A stretch of 64,000 bases of DNA from Streptomyces sp. NBC_00448 (lineage in GTDB: Bacteria > Actinomycetota > Actinomycetes > Streptomycetales > Streptomycetaceae): assembly GCF_036014115.1 (NCBI RefSeq), contig NZ_CP107913.1, positions 3,103,001 to 3,167,000 on the forward strand, written 5' to 3'. Each line of letters starts with the position of its first letter. Within the stretch, counting starts at the first letter, position 1. The notes below the pieces were generated by a model. It was not told the origin of the DNA, ran no database searches, and worked only from the letters and a program-made list of their open reading frames with translations. Position numbers and translations under genes: made by a program. Below are positions 49,116 through 58,866 of the stretch, in pieces.

Positions 49116-50498
49116 GTGGCCGCCGACAAGATCGACACCATCGTCAGCCTGAGCAAGCGCCGTGGCTTCGTTTTCCCGAGCAGTGAGATCTACGGCGGTT
49201 CCAAGGCCGCCTGGGACTACGGACCGCTGGGCGTCGAGCTCAAGGAGAACATCAAGCGCCAGTGGTGGCGCTCCATGGTGATTTCGCGTGACGACGTGGT
49301 GGGACTCGACTCGTCGGTGATCCTCGCACCCGACGTGTGGGTCGCCTCCGGCCACGTGGCCACCTTCTCCGACCCGCTCACCGAGTGCACCTCCTGCCAC
49401 AAGCGCTACCGCGCCGACCACCTGGAGGAGGCGTACGAGGCGAAGCACGGCAAGCTTCCCGCGAACGGCCTGGCCGACATCAACTGCCCGCACTGCGGCA
49501 CCAAGGGCGCCTTCACCGAGCCCAAGCAGTTCTCCGGCATGCTCCAGACCCACCTCGGCCCGACCCAGGACGCCGGCTCGGTGGCGTACCTGCGGCCCGA
49601 GACCGCGCAGGGCATCTTCGTGAACTTCGCCCAGGTGCAGACCACCGCCCGGCGCAAGCCGCCGTTCGGCATCGCGCAGATGGGCAAGTCGTTCCGCAAC
49701 GAGATCACGCCCGGCAACTTCATCTTCCGCACCCGCGAGTTCGAGCAGATGGAGATGGAGTTCTTCGTCAAGCCGGGCGAGGACGAGAAGTGGCACGAGT
49801 ACTGGATGGAGGAGCGGTGGAACTGGTACACCGGCCTCGGCCTGCGTGAGGAGAACATGCGCTGGCTGGAGCACCCGAAGGAGAAGCGCTCCCACTACTC
49901 GACGCGGACCGTCGACATCGAGTACCGCTTCCAGTTCGGCGGCCAGGAGTTCAGCGAGCTCGAGGGCATCGCCAACCGCACCGACTACGACCTGTCCTCG
50001 CACGCGAAGGCGTCCGGCCAGGACCTGTCGTACTTCGACCAGGAGGCCGGCGAGCGCTGGTTCCCGTACGTGATCGAGCCGGCGGCCGGTGTCAACCGCG
50101 GGATGCTCGCGTTCATGCTCGACGCCTACAACGAGGACGAGGCGCCCAACGCCAAGGGCGTCATGGAGAAGCGGACCGTCATGCGGCTCGACCCGCGGCT
50201 GGCGCCCGTCAAGGTCGCGGTGCTGCCGCTCTCCCGCAACCCGCAGCTCTCCCCGAAGGCGAAGGGCCTGGCCACCGCGCTGCGCAAGAACTGGAACATC
50301 GAGTTCGACGACGCGGGCGCGATCGGCCGCCGCTACCGCCGGCAGGACGAGATCGGCACGCCGTTCTGCGTCACCGTCGACTTCGACACCCTCGACGACA
50401 ACGCCGTCACGGTGCGCGAGCGCGACACGATGAAGCAGGAGCGGGTCTCCCTGGACCAGGTCGAGGCGTACCTCGGCTCCCGGCTGCTGGGCTGCTGA
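49116..50498 (+). CDS. glyS: Glycyl-tRNA synthetase (alpha-dimer type)
   Basis: The 460-residue class II enzyme charges tRNA-Gly. The N-terminal part has [13 protein letters not shown] and the WDYGPLG motif. A zinc-ribbon-like set (CTSCH and CPHCG) follows. The class II motifs include [25 protein letters not shown] and the C-terminal [19 protein letters not shown] anticodon-binding part. The GTG start follows TGAAGAGAG. Length and motifs are standard for actinobacteria. A terminator lies 35 bases after the stop. Confidence 0.97.
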   Translation: MAADKIDTIVSLSKRRGFVFPSSEIYGGSKAAWDYGPLGVELKENIKRQWWRSMVISRDDVVGLDSSVILAPDVWVASGHVATFSDPLTECTSCHKRYRADHLEEAYEAKHGKLPANGLADINCPHCGTKGAFTEPKQFSGMLQTHLGPTQDAGSVAYLRPETAQGIFVNFAQVQTTARRKPPFGIAQMGKSFRNEITPGNFIFRTREFEQMEMEFFVKPGEDEKWHEYWMEERWNWYTGLGLREENMRWLEHPKEKRSHYSTRTVDIEYRFQFGGQEFSELEGIANRTDYDLSSHAKASGQDLSYFDQEAGERWFPYVIEPAAGVNRGMLAFMLDAYNEDEAPNAKGVMEKRTVMRLDPRLAPVKVAVLPLSRNPQLSPKAKGLATALRKNWNIEFDDAGAIGRRYRRQDEIGTPFCVTVDFDTLDDNAVTVRERDTMKQERVSLDQVEAYLGSRLLGC

Positions 50499-50533
50499 CA
50501 CCGGTCACCGGCTCGGCCGCGCACGTACGGCCT

Positions 50534-50569
50534 GGACTCCCCCGACGGCTCCCGCCGCCGGGGGAGTCC
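50534..50569 (+). terminator. Hairpin terminator after glyS
   Basis: Arms GGACTCCCCCG (50534-50544) and CGGGGGAGTCC (50559-50569) are perfectly complementary, with a 14-base loop. No U-tract follows. Confidence 0.75.
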
Positions 50570-50610
50570 CGCGTTCAGGACGGAGATCCCGCGGCGCGGA
50601 AGTCCCGCGG

Positions 50611-50820
50611 TCAGGAATCGGTGGTGCGGTCGGCGAGTACGTAGCCGTTGAGCGACACCGAGTCGGCGTTGATCGCCGGCACCTGGAACATGACCGGATT
50701 CCGTTCCGACGTCGACACGCAGTAGCAGGTCGCCCGGTCCAGGGCGGCCGAACGGCTGTCGCCGGTGCTCAGCCGGTCCCGGCACCGCGCGGGGGTTCCG
50801 GCCATCCGGAAGACGCTCAC
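50611..50820 (-). CDS. Hypothetical 69-residue protein downstream of the TrmB/LuxR gene
   Basis: A GTG at 50820 opens a 69-residue frame with strong Streptomyces codon bias (nearly all third positions G or C). It has a CYC motif and a hydrophobic/polar C-terminus. The bias and separation from overlapping genes make it likely real. It has no known motif. It starts 34 bases after the regulator's stop on the same strand, so the two may be co-transcribed. Confidence 0.45.
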   Translation of the reverse strand: MSVFRMAGTPARCRDRLSTGDSRSAALDRATCYCVSTSERNPVMFQVPAINADSVSLNGYVLADRTTDS

Positions 50821-50854
50821 GCGTCAGGGGCGCGTGGACGGGTCGCCCGGCGCG

Positions 50855-51835
50855 TCACAGCCAGCCGCGGCGCGCCGCTTCCATGCCGAGCTGGAAACGC
50901 GTCCGCACCCCCACGACCTGCATGTGCTCGTGGATGTGCCGCTGCACGGTGCGGACGCTCCACCCGAAGGTGCGGGCGATCACCGCGTCGGTGGCGCCGC
51001 TGGCGAGGAGCCCGAGCAACTGGCGGTCGAGCGGGCTCATCGACGTCTGGTTCTCGGTGGACCCCGACCTGTTGAGCGGGACGGCACGGGCCCAGACCGC
51101 CTCGAAGAGTGCCGTGGTCATGTCCAGCAGCGACGAGGGGTGGATGAGGTACGCGACGCCGGTGTGGTACTCGGCGGCCGAACTGACGATCGCCATGGTG
51201 TCGTCGCACAGCACGAGCTTCGCCGGCAGCGACGTGCCGACCTTCGCGCGTTCACCGCGCCTGATCCCCTCCCAGATGTTCTCCAGCCGGCCGGGGACGG
51301 CCACCGACTCCTGGTCGTAGACCACCCGGTAGCCGATGGTGCCCGCCTCCAGCGACCGTCGCTCCTCGAGGTTGGGGCCCTCGTCCCCGTGCTCGCCCGC
51401 GGCGACGAAGTACGGCGGCTTGTCGAACGCCCGCACCTCGCGCCGGGCGGAGCGCTGCACCCGGACGAAGGTGCGCCATATCTTCGGTGCGCCTCGGATC
51501 ACTTCGATGTGCTCGGCCGGGTCGTTCGCGAGCGTCTCGGCGTGGAACGCCTCGTCCAGCTTGTTCAAGTGCTGCTGGAGCCGGCGCAGTTCGTGCTCCC
51601 GCTTGGCGATCAGGACCGATCCGGCCAGTGCCGGCTCCACCGCCGAGTAGCGGACCGGCCGGCCCGGCAGCCGGGTCACCAGACCGCGCTGGATCAGGCT
51701 CGCGAGCGCCCGCGTGGTCCTGGCCGCGGTGACGTCGACCCGATGTGACAGGACGTCAGCGGTGCAGTGTCCCAACGGGATGAGCGCTTCGTACACCCGG
51801 GCCTCATTCTCAGGTATCCCGACGGTTTCCCACAT
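50855..51835 (-). CDS. TrmB-like / LuxR-type helix-turn-helix regulator
   Basis: This 326-residue protein has an N-terminal TrmB/MarR-like winged helix (ENEARVYEALIPLGHCTADVL, TAARTTRALASLIQRGLVTRL). A central sensor-like region follows (about 90-250), then a C-terminal LuxR helix-turn-helix (LGLLASGATDAVIARTFGWS, RTVQRHIHEHM). The two DNA-binding ends in one chain are common in a Streptomyces regulator family often found next to secreted proteases. I chose the ATG at 51835 because CAGGGAG precedes it; the listed longer form adds nine residues. It is divergent from the S53 protease gene and may control it. Confidence 0.9.
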   Translation of the reverse strand: MWETVGIPENEARVYEALIPLGHCTADVLSHRVDVTAARTTRALASLIQRGLVTRLPGRPVRYSAVEPALAGSVLIAKREHELRRLQQHLNKLDEAFHAETLANDPAEHIEVIRGAPKIWRTFVRVQRSARREVRAFDKPPYFVAAGEHGDEGPNLEERRSLEAGTIGYRVVYDQESVAVPGRLENIWEGIRRGERAKVGTSLPAKLVLCDDTMAIVSSAAEYHTGVAYLIHPSSLLDMTTALFEAVWARAVPLNRSGSTENQTSMSPLDRQLLGLLASGATDAVIARTFGWSVRTVQRHIHEHMQVVGVRTRFQLGMEAARRGWL

Positions 51836-51862
51836 GAAAACTCCCTGGCGCGTTCTGGCCAC

Positions 51863-51989
51863 CTGTCATGAACCCGACGCTGGTGGACACTTGTCAGTCC
51901 TGGCACAACCACGACACCGTCTCTTACCACAAGGCTCGCCACGTCACCCCCGACCCACCGAGCCTGTGAGGTTGTAAAGGGAGACAACG
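51863..51989 (+). promoter_or_regulatory. S53 protease promoter region with CAC(C/T)TGTCA repeats
   Basis: CACCTGTCA (51862-51870) and CACTTGTCA (51890-51898) are direct repeats 28 bases apart, candidate sites for the divergent regulator. The protease start at 51990 follows AAAGGGAGA. Confidence 0.45.
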
Positions 51990-54900
51990 ATGAAGAGCAC
52001 GTCCCTGCTACGAAGACTCATCACCCTCCTGATCGCCGCAGTCGTCGTCGCGGGCATGTCCCTTGCCGTGGCGGGTACCGCTCGGGCCGAACCGGCGCGG
52101 CCCAACTCGTCCCCCACACAGCACGGTTCCCAGGCGGCCGCGCCGAAGACCGAAGCGCCGCAGGCCAAGGCCGCCAAGGCGAAGTCCGCGGCACCCGCCA
52201 CGACAGGCTCGCAGGCCGCCGACTACTCGGCCGCGTGCGGGCAGACCACCACCAAGCACAGGTTCACCTGCTTCGCGCTGAAGCGCACCGACGTCAAGGC
52301 GCAGAAGGCGCTGGCACAGAACGCCACTCCGGCCGGCTACGGACCCAGCGACATCCAGTCCGCCTACGACCTGCCGGCCGCGACGGCGTCGCCGACCGTC
52401 GCCGTCGTCGACGCCTTCGACGACCCCAAGGCCGAGTCCGACCTCGGTGTCTACCGTGCGCAGTACGGGCTGCCGGCGTGCACCACGGCCAACGGCTGCT
52501 TCACGAAGGTCGCCCAGGACGGCAGCAGCAACTACCCCTCGCCGTCGCCGGCAGGTGACGACTGGACGTCCGAGAGCTCGCTCGACCTCGACGCCGTGTC
52601 AGCCGCCTGCCCCTCCTGCCACATCCTGTTCGTCGAGGCGGACAGCGACAACGGCGACAGCCTGCCCACGGCGGTCGAGACCGCCCGCACCTTGGGCGCG
52701 AAGTTCATCTCGATGAGCTGGGGCGGCCCGGAGGACGGCACCGAGAACAGCTCGGACCAGCAGGTCTTCGACCACCCGGGCGTCGTGTACGCCGCGTCCA
52801 GCGGTGACAACGGCTACGCCGCCGGGACCATCTACCCGTCCACGTCGAAGTACGTCGTGTCCGTCGGCGGCACATCGCTCGAACGCTCACCGGGCTCCGG
52901 CCGCGGCTGGGCCGAGTCGGTGTGGGGCGGCGCCGGCAGCGGCTGCTCGCAGGACGTGACCAAGCCCGCCTGGCAGAGCGCCATCACGGCGTGCACCACC
53001 CGCGCCGACACCGACCTCTCCGCCGTCGCCGATCCCCAGACCGGCCTGGCGATCTACAACAGCTACACCGACAGCGGCTGGGACATCTACGGCGGCACCA
53101 GCCTGTCCGCCCCTCTGATCACCTCGATGTACGCCCTCGCCGGCACCCCCGTCCCGAACACCTCGCCGGTGAGCTACCCCTACGACGACCCGAGCCGGGC
53201 GAGCGACCTGTCCGACGTCACCTCGGGCTCCAACGGCGCGTGCTCGCCGAGCGAGCTGTGCCGGGCCGGCACCGGCTGGGACGGCCCGACCGGTCTCGGC
53301 ACGCCGCACGGTGTCGGCGCGTTGACCACCGGACCGCACGGTGACATCAAGGGCGAGGTGACCGGCGCGGGCACCGGCAAACCCGTCACCGGCGTCGACG
53401 TCACCACGGCGAACGGCGACTACTCCGCGACCACCGGCGCCGACGGCAGCTACGACCTGGTGGTCCCGGCCGGCAGCTACGACCTGACGGCGACCAAGTA
53501 CGGCTACGCCGACAACGCTGTCACCGGTGTCGCGGTCACCGACAACACGTCGGTGACCGAGAACTTCTCACTCACCGCCAAGCCGCTCCACACCGTGTCC
53601 GGCAACGTCACCGACGGGTCGGGCCACGGCTGGCCGATGCGGGCGAAGATCACCGTCGACGGCTACCCCGGTGGCCCGGTCTACTCCGACCCGTACACCG
53701 GCCACTACTCGGTGTCCCTGCCCGCCGGAACCACGTACACGATGCACGTCGCATCCGCGGACCTGCCCGGCTACACCGGCCAGGACGCCACCGTGGCCGT
53801 GAACGACTCCGACGTGTCGCAGGACGTCGCCCTCAAGGTCGACGCGAGCACCTGCACCGCGCTCGGCTACGCCTACCAGGACGTGGGCAGCACCGAGGAG
53901 TTCACCGGCTGGACCGGCAAGAACCTGCAGGACGGCTGGACCGTGACCGACGGCGTCGGCAACGGCCAGACCTGGACCTTCGACAACCAGGGCGGCTGGG
54001 CACCGCCGAAGGGCAGTGACGGCGCCTTCGCCGACGTCGACTCCGAGGTGTACTACTCCATCGACGGCCCGGACGACAAGCAGGACACCTCGCTGGTCTC
54101 CCCGGTCATCGACCTGTCCGGCGGGCAGGGCGGCGACAGCCCCGAGATCGGCTACGACAGTTCGTACATCGGCTCTCCCGGCCAGACCGGCAGCGTCGAT
54201 CTCAGCCTGGACGGCGGCACCACCTGGACGGGCGTGCACCAGCCCTACAGCGACTCCGGGCGCGTCGACATCCCCGTCCCGCAGGCCGCCGGGAAGTCCG
54301 ACGTGCGGGTGCGCTTCCACTTCACCGGCAGCGGCAGCAATCGGCGCTGGGAGGTCGACAACGTCCTGGTCGGCTCCCGTTCCTGCGTCCCGCAGACCGG
54401 CGGCCTGGTGGCCGGCACCGTGACCGACGCCAACACCGGCGCCCCGCTGATCGGGGCGAAGGTCAGCAGCGACACGGACGCGACGGCCTCCGGCGTGACG
54501 ACCGCCACCCCGGACGACGCGGGCCTGGGCGACGGCTACTACTGGCTGTTCAGCCCGCACACCGGCAGCACCGGGTTCTCCGTGACCGACGGCAAGTACA
54601 CGCCGGCGCAGGCGAAAGCCAAGGTGCCGGCCGACGCCGTCCTGCACCGTGACTTCGCGCTCGACGCCGGCCACGTCACCATCGCGCAGCAGAGCGTCTC
54701 CACGAGCCAGGTGCTCGGTGCAGCCACGTCGAAGACCGAGACGTTCGGGAACGACGGCACCGCACCGGTGCACGTGAACCTCAGCGCGGAGGACGGAGGG
54801 TTCACCGCGATGGGTACCTCACCAGAGGCCGCCACCCCCTCTGGCGCGGCTCCCCTGACCACCAGGACCAGAACCAGCCGCGCCGCGGCGACCCCGACCA

Positions 54901-56360
54901 CCGCGGTACCCGGGTCCGGCCCGGTGCTGAGGGCGGCCGGCCCGGCGGTGGGGCCGTGGACCGACACCGCCGACTATCCCGAGCCGGTGCAGGACGACGC
55001 GGTCGCGAGCCACGACGGGAAGGTCTACGTGGTCGGCGGCTTCAACGGGTCGTACGCGCTCCAGGACACCAACGTCTACGACCCGTCCACCCAGGCGTGG
55101 AGCCCGCTCGCCGAGCTGCCCGAGCGCCTCGAAGCGGCCTCCGCGGCGTTCCTCGGCGACACGCTGTACGTCGTGGGCGGGTGGAACGACGGCGACGCCG
55201 GCAGCACCCACACCTACGCCTACGATCCCGCCAAGGACACCTGGACGCGGATGGCCGACCTGCCCACCGGCGTCGCCGCGGCCGGCAGCGCGGTGGTCGA
55301 CGGCAAGCTCTACGTCATCGGCGGCTGCACGAACGGCACGTCCTGCGCCGCCACGGCCACCGTCTCCAGCTACGACCCGGGCAGCAACGCCTGGACATCG
55401 GAACCGGACTACCCCACCGCGGTCTCCTTCACCGCCTGCGGGGGCGTCGCCGCGCAGGTGGTGTGCGCGGGCGGCTCCGGCAGCACCTCGCTGACCAGCA
55501 CCTACTCCTACGCGCCGGGGGCCGGCGGCTGGACCGCGAAGGCCGACCTGCCGATCGACGCGTGGGGAGCCTCGGCCGCCACCGCGAACGGCAAGCTGGA
55601 GGTCATGGGCGGCGCCGTCAACAGCGGGACCGAGGTGACCAACCAGGGCTTCGCCTACGACCCCGACACCGACAGCTGGTCCGCCCTGCCCAACTCCAGC
55701 AACGCCGGCTACCGCGGCGGCGCGGCGTGCGGCATCTACAAGGTCGGCGGCGCCGGTCCGGCCGGCGCCACCTCCGAGGTCGAGCACCTGCCCGGCTACG
55801 ACCAGTGCGGCGGTGACGTCGGCTGGATGTCGGAGGACACCACCGCGTTCGACGTCGCACCCGGCCAGAGCGTCACCGTGCGGATGACCACCGACTCCTC
55901 CACCCAGTCCCAGCCCGGCACGTACGCCGGGCAGGTGTTGGTCGGCACCGACTCGCCGTACGGCAGCGCCCAGCCGATCGCGGTGACGATGAACGTCACA
56001 CCGCCCAAGACCTGGGGCAAGGTCAGCGGGACGGTGTCCGACAGCAGCGGCGCACCGATCTCCGGTGCCACCGTGGCGATCTGCACCATGTACGCCACCG
56101 GCACCGGTACCTGCGGGCCGACGACGTACACCCTGAAGACCGACGGGCACGGCGCCTACCAGCTCTGGCTGAACAAGGGCTTCAACCCGCTGCAGATCAT
56201 CGCCGCCGAGGACGGCTACACCCCGCTGATGAAGATCGCCCGCATCCAGAAGGGAGGCACCACCACGGTCGACTTCGCCCTGCCGTCGAACAGCGCCTTC
56301 ACCGCGGCGAAGACGCAGGACTACCTGACCGCCCATGTGCACAGCAGAGCCGTGAAGTAG
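51990..56360 (+). CDS. Giant secreted S53 (sedolisin) protease with Kelch repeats
   Basis: The 1456-residue precursor has a signal peptide cut after residue 33 (ARA). The sedolisin domain (about 110-445) has the catalytic pair Glu195/Asp199 in SESSLDLD, the oxyanion Asp273 in SSGDNGY, and Ser371 in GGTSLSAPL. Carboxypeptidase-regulatory-like domains (about 451-615) and a jelly-roll/MAM-like domain (about 620-805) follow, then a Kelch beta-propeller (about 987-1270, YVVGGFNG type repeats) and a final regulatory-like domain (1343-1435). It is far longer than usual S53 proteases. It probably degrades protein outside the cell, with the propeller binding polymer or surface. The ATG follows AAAGGGAGA. 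Confidence 0.94.
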   Translation: MKSTSLLRRLITLLIAAVVVAGMSLAVAGTARAEPARPNSSPTQHGSQAAAPKTEAPQAKAAKAKSAAPATTGSQAADYSAACGQTTTKHRFTCFALKRTDVKAQKALAQNATPAGYGPSDIQSAYDLPAATASPTVAVVDAFDDPKAESDLGVYRAQYGLPACTTANGCFTKVAQDGSSNYPSPSPAGDDWTSESSLDLDAVSAACPSCHILFVEADSDNGDSLPTAVETARTLGAKFISMSWGGPEDGTENSSDQQVFDHPGVVYAASSGDNGYAAGTIYPSTSKYVVSVGGTSLERSPGSGRGWAESVWGGAGSGCSQDVTKPAWQSAITACTTRADTDLSAVADPQTGLAIYNSYTDSGWDIYGGTSLSAPLITSMYALAGTPVPNTSPVSYPYDDPSRASDLSDVTSGSNGACSPSELCRAGTGWDGPTGLGTPHGVGALTTGPHGDIKGEVTGAGTGKPVTGVDVTTANGDYSATTGADGSYDLVVPAGSYDLTATKYGYADNAVTGVAVTDNTSVTENFSLTAKPLHTVSGNVTDGSGHGWPMRAKITVDGYPGGPVYSDPYTGHYSVSLPAGTTYTMHVASADLPGYTGQDATVAVNDSDVSQDVALKVDASTCTALGYAYQDVGSTEEFTGWTGKNLQDGWTVTDGVGNGQTWTFDNQGGWAPPKGSDGAFADVDSEVYYSIDGPDDKQDTSLVSPVIDLSGGQGGDSPEIGYDSSYIGSPGQTGSVDLSLDGGTTWTGVHQPYSDSGRVDIPVPQAAGKSDVRVRFHFTGSGSNRRWEVDNVLVGSRSCVPQTGGLVAGTVTDANTGAPLIGAKVSSDTDATASGVTTATPDDAGLGDGYYWLFSPHTGSTGFSVTDGKYTPAQAKAKVPADAVLHRDFALDAGHVTIAQQSVSTSQVLGAATSKTETFGNDGTAPVHVNLSAEDGGFTAMGTSPEAATPSGAAPLTTRTRTSRAAATPTTAVPGSGPVLRAAGPAVGPWTDTADYPEPVQDDAVASHDGKVYVVGGFNGSYALQDTNVYDPSTQAWSPLAELPERLEAASAAFLGDTLYVVGGWNDGDAGSTHTYAYDPAKDTWTRMADLPTGVAAAGSAVVDGKLYVIGGCTNGTSCAATATVSSYDPGSNAWTSEPDYPTAVSFTACGGVAAQVVCAGGSGSTSLTSTYSYAPGAGGWTAKADLPIDAWGASAATANGKLEVMGGAVNSGTEVTNQGFAYDPDTDSWSALPNSSNAGYRGGAACGIYKVGGAGPAGATSEVEHLPGYDQCGGDVGWMSEDTTAFDVAPGQSVTVRMTTDSSTQSQPGTYAGQVLVGTDSPYGSAQPIAVTMNVTPPKTWGKVSGTVSDSSGAPISGATVAICTMYATGTGTCGPTTYTLKTDGHGAYQLWLNKGFNPLQIIAAEDGYTPLMKIARIQKGGTTTVDFALPSNSAFTAAKTQDYLTAHVHSRAVK

Positions 56361-56454
56361 CACACACCGAGACGTGTCGCGCCGGGTGGTGCCATCCGCC
56401 CCCGGCGCGACACCGCTGTCGTGTCACTGCCCGGCCGGGCCGCCGCCGGCCGCG

Positions 56455-57252
56455 TTACGCCTGGGCGGAGCCGAAGCGGCGGTCGCGCTGGGCGTATTCG
56501 AGGCAGGCCCGCCACAGGTCGCGGCGGTCGAAGTCCGGCCAGAGCACGTCCTGGAAGACCATCTCCGCGTAGCTGCTCTGCCACAGCAGGTAGTTGGAGG
56601 TGCGCTGCTCGCCGCTGGGCCGCAGGAAGAGGTCCACGTCGGGCATGTCGGGGTAGTAGAGGTACTTCGCGAAGGTCTTCTCGTTGACCTTGGACGGGTC
56701 GAGCCGGCCCGAGGCGACGTCGCGGGCCAGCGCCTGCGCGGCGTCGGCGATCTCGGCGCGGCCACCGTAGTTCAGGCAGAAGTAGAGCGTCATCGCGTCG
56801 TTGTCGACCGTGCGCTCCTGGGCGATCTGGAGCTCGTGCACCACGGACTTCCACATCTTCGGCATCCGGCCCACCCAGCGGATGCGGATGCCGAGTTCGT
56901 TCATCTCCTCGCGGCGGCGGCGGATCACATCGCGGTTGAAGTTCATCAGGAAGCGCACCTCGTCCGGCGAGCGCTTCCAGTTCTCGGTGGAGAACGCGTA
57001 CAGCGACAGGTTCTTGACACCCATCTCCAGGCAGCCCTTGAGCACTTCGAGGACGACGCCTTCGCCGACCTTGTGACCCTCGGTGCGCGGCAGCCCGCGC
57101 TCGGTCGCCCACCGGCCGTTGCCGTCCATCACGATGGCGACGTGCTTGGGGACCAGCTCGCCCGGGATCTTCGGCGGATGCGCGCCGGAGGGGTGGGCGT
57201 CGGGCGTGCGGTAGGTCTTCCGGTGACGGGTGAGAATCCCGCGTCGTGCCAT
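56455..57252 (-). CDS. uppS: Undecaprenyl diphosphate synthase / cis-prenyltransferase
   Basis: The 265-residue enzyme makes long-chain cis-polyprenyl diphosphate, the lipid carrier for cell-wall synthesis. It has [13 protein letters not shown] with the metal-binding Asp43, [10 protein letters not shown], and the C-terminal [19 protein letters not shown] and VLWPDF motifs. The ATG at 57252 follows GGGAGAC. A longer frame to 57426 is not supported. It ends in TAA, unusual for this genome. The gene faces the S53 protease and follows recO on the same strand with a 125-base repeat-rich gap. Confidence 0.96.
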   Translation of the reverse strand: MARRGILTRHRKTYRTPDAHPSGAHPPKIPGELVPKHVAIVMDGNGRWATERGLPRTEGHKVGEGVVLEVLKGCLEMGVKNLSLYAFSTENWKRSPDEVRFLMNFNRDVIRRRREEMNELGIRIRWVGRMPKMWKSVVHELQIAQERTVDNDAMTLYFCLNYGGRAEIADAAQALARDVASGRLDPSKVNEKTFAKYLYYPDMPDVDLFLRPSGEQRTSNYLLWQSSYAEMVFQDVLWPDFDRRDLWRACLEYAQRDRRFGSAQA

Positions 57253-57377
57253 GGTGGTACGTCTCCCGACAGGTCGTGGCAGGTCGTCGTCGATCATGCG
57301 GTGCGGCGCAGTGCGTTGCGGTGCGTTGTCGTGCGTGCTGGTGCGCGGCGTCGCGGTGCGGTGCGGCGCCGCGGTGC
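57253..57377. repeat. GTGCG-rich degenerate repeat between recO and uppS
   Basis: GTGCG and TGCGG words recur from about 57297 to 57372 (GCGGTGCGGCGCAGTGCG and so on). No gene is seen. It may be slippage-prone DNA at an operon joint. Confidence 0.5.
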
Positions 57378-58124
57378 CTACTTCTCCACGAAGCGCAGCG
57401 ACCGCAGTCCGCGCTCCAGATGCCACTGGAGGTAGGCCGCCACCAGCCCGCTGCCCTCACGGCAGTGGCGCGGCTCGCAGGCGTCCGCGGTCTCCCAGTC
57501 ACCGCCCAGCAGCGCGCCGAGCAGTTCCAGTGCCTCCCGTGAGGGTACGACGCTTCCGGGCACCCGGCACTCGCCGCAGACGACTCCTCCCGCGCCGACC
57601 GAAAAGAACCGGTTCGGTCCGGCCATTCCGCACCGGGCGCAGTCGTCGAAACTCGGCGCGTAGCCGTTGACGGCGAGCGAGCGCAGCAGGAAGGCGTCCA
57701 GCACCAGCCGCGGCTCGTGCTCGCCCGCGGCAAGGGTGCGCAGCGCGCCGACCAGCAGCAAATACTGCTGCACGGCCGGCTCGCCCTCGTGGTCGGTGAA
57801 GCGCTCGGCGGTCTCCAGCATGGCGGTGCCCGCGGTGTAGCGCTCGTAGTCGGTGACGATGGCGCCGCCGTACGGGGCGATGGTCTCGCCCTGCGTGCAC
57901 AGTGGCAGGCCGCGGCCGACGAGCTCCCCGCCCCGGGTGAAGAACTGCACGTCGACGTGGCTGAACGGCTCCAGCCGGGCGCCGAACTTCGACTTGGTGC
58001 GCCGCACCCCGCGGGCCACCGCGCGCACCCGGCCGTTCCTGCGGGTCAGCAGGGTGATGATCCGGTCCGCCTCGCCCAGTTTCTGGGTGCGCAGCACGAT
58101 GCCGTCGTCGCGGAACAGACTCAT
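57378..58124 (-). CDS. recO: DNA repair protein RecO
   Basis: The 248-residue protein loads RecA with RecF/RecR in recombinational repair. It begins [20 protein letters not shown]. An OB-fold lies in the first 80 residues, and the zinc-ribbon cysteines are visible as CARCG and [11 protein letters not shown]. The ATG at 58124 is my choice; an ATG three codons upstream exists. Sequence character is as I remember for Streptomyces RecO. It lies upstream of uppS on the same strand, a conserved neighbourhood. Confidence 0.95.
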   Translation of the reverse strand: MSLFRDDGIVLRTQKLGEADRIITLLTRRNGRVRAVARGVRRTKSKFGARLEPFSHVDVQFFTRGGELVGRGLPLCTQGETIAPYGGAIVTDYERYTAGTAMLETAERFTDHEGEPAVQQYLLLVGALRTLAAGEHEPRLVLDAFLLRSLAVNGYAPSFDDCARCGMAGPNRFFSVGAGGVVCGECRVPGSVVPSREALELLGALLGGDWETADACEPRHCREGSGLVAAYLQWHLERGLRSLRFVEK

Positions 58125-58173
58125 GCCGACCATTCTCGCCTACGGCGGCGCGGGCCGGGGGAACGATTCGCCG

Positions 58174-58866
58174 TCAGTGCTCCGTGCCCGGCGCGACCAG
58201 GCCCGACTCGTAGGCGGAGATGACCAGTTGGGCGCGGTCGCGGGCGCCCAGCTTGCCCATGATCCGGCTGACGTGGGTCTTCGCGGTGAGCGGGCTCAGG
58301 CCCAGCGCCTCGCCGACCTCGCTGTTGTTCAGGCCGCGCGCGACCAGGGTGAGCACCTCCCGTTCCCGGTCGGAGAGGCAGGCCAGCAGGGCCGGGCCGG
58401 GCGCGCTGGGCAGCGGGCGGTCCGGCAGCCGCAGCACCCGGGCGATCAGCCGCGCGGTCGGGCCGGGCGACAGCAGCGCGTCACCCGCGGCGACCGTGCG
58501 GATGGCGTCCAGGAGTTCGGCGGGCCGGGTGTCCTTGACCATGAAGCCGGACGCGCCCGCGCGCAGCGCGGAGACCACGTGATCGTCGTCGTCGTAGGTG
58601 GTCAGCACCAGCACCCGCACGCCCGCGAGGTCGTCGTCGGCGGCGATCCTGCGGGTCGCCTCGATGCCGTCGAGCTCCGGCATGCGGATGTCCATCACGA
58701 CCACGTCCGCGCGGGTGCCGTGCGCCATGTCGACGGCTTCCAGGCCGTTGCCCGCCTCGCCGACCACCACCATGTCCGGCGCGGACTCGACGAGCATCGC
58801 GAACGCGGCGCGCACCAGGTTCTGGTCGTCGGCGAGCAGGACCCGGATCGGCGTGGACTCGGTCAT
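58174..58866 (-). CDS. NarL/LuxR-type response regulator
   Basis: The 230-residue protein has a receiver domain with phospho-acceptor Asp59 in VVVMDIRMPELDG and the conserved Lys in GFMVKDTRP. The LuxR helix-turn-helix reads LSDREREVLTLVARGLNNSE, then VGEALGLSPLTAKTHVSRIM. The ATG overlaps the histidine-kinase stop (ATGA), so it is co-translated with its partner. Targets are unknown. It lies between the kinase and recO. Confidence 0.95.
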   Translation of the reverse strand: MTESTPIRVLLADDQNLVRAAFAMLVESAPDMVVVGEAGNGLEAVDMAHGTRADVVVMDIRMPELDGIEATRRIAADDDLAGVRVLVLTTYDDDDHVVSALRAGASGFMVKDTRPAELLDAIRTVAAGDALLSPGPTARLIARVLRLPDRPLPSAPGPALLACLSDREREVLTLVARGLNNSEVGEALGLSPLTAKTHVSRIMGKLGARDRAQLVISAYESGLVAPGTEH

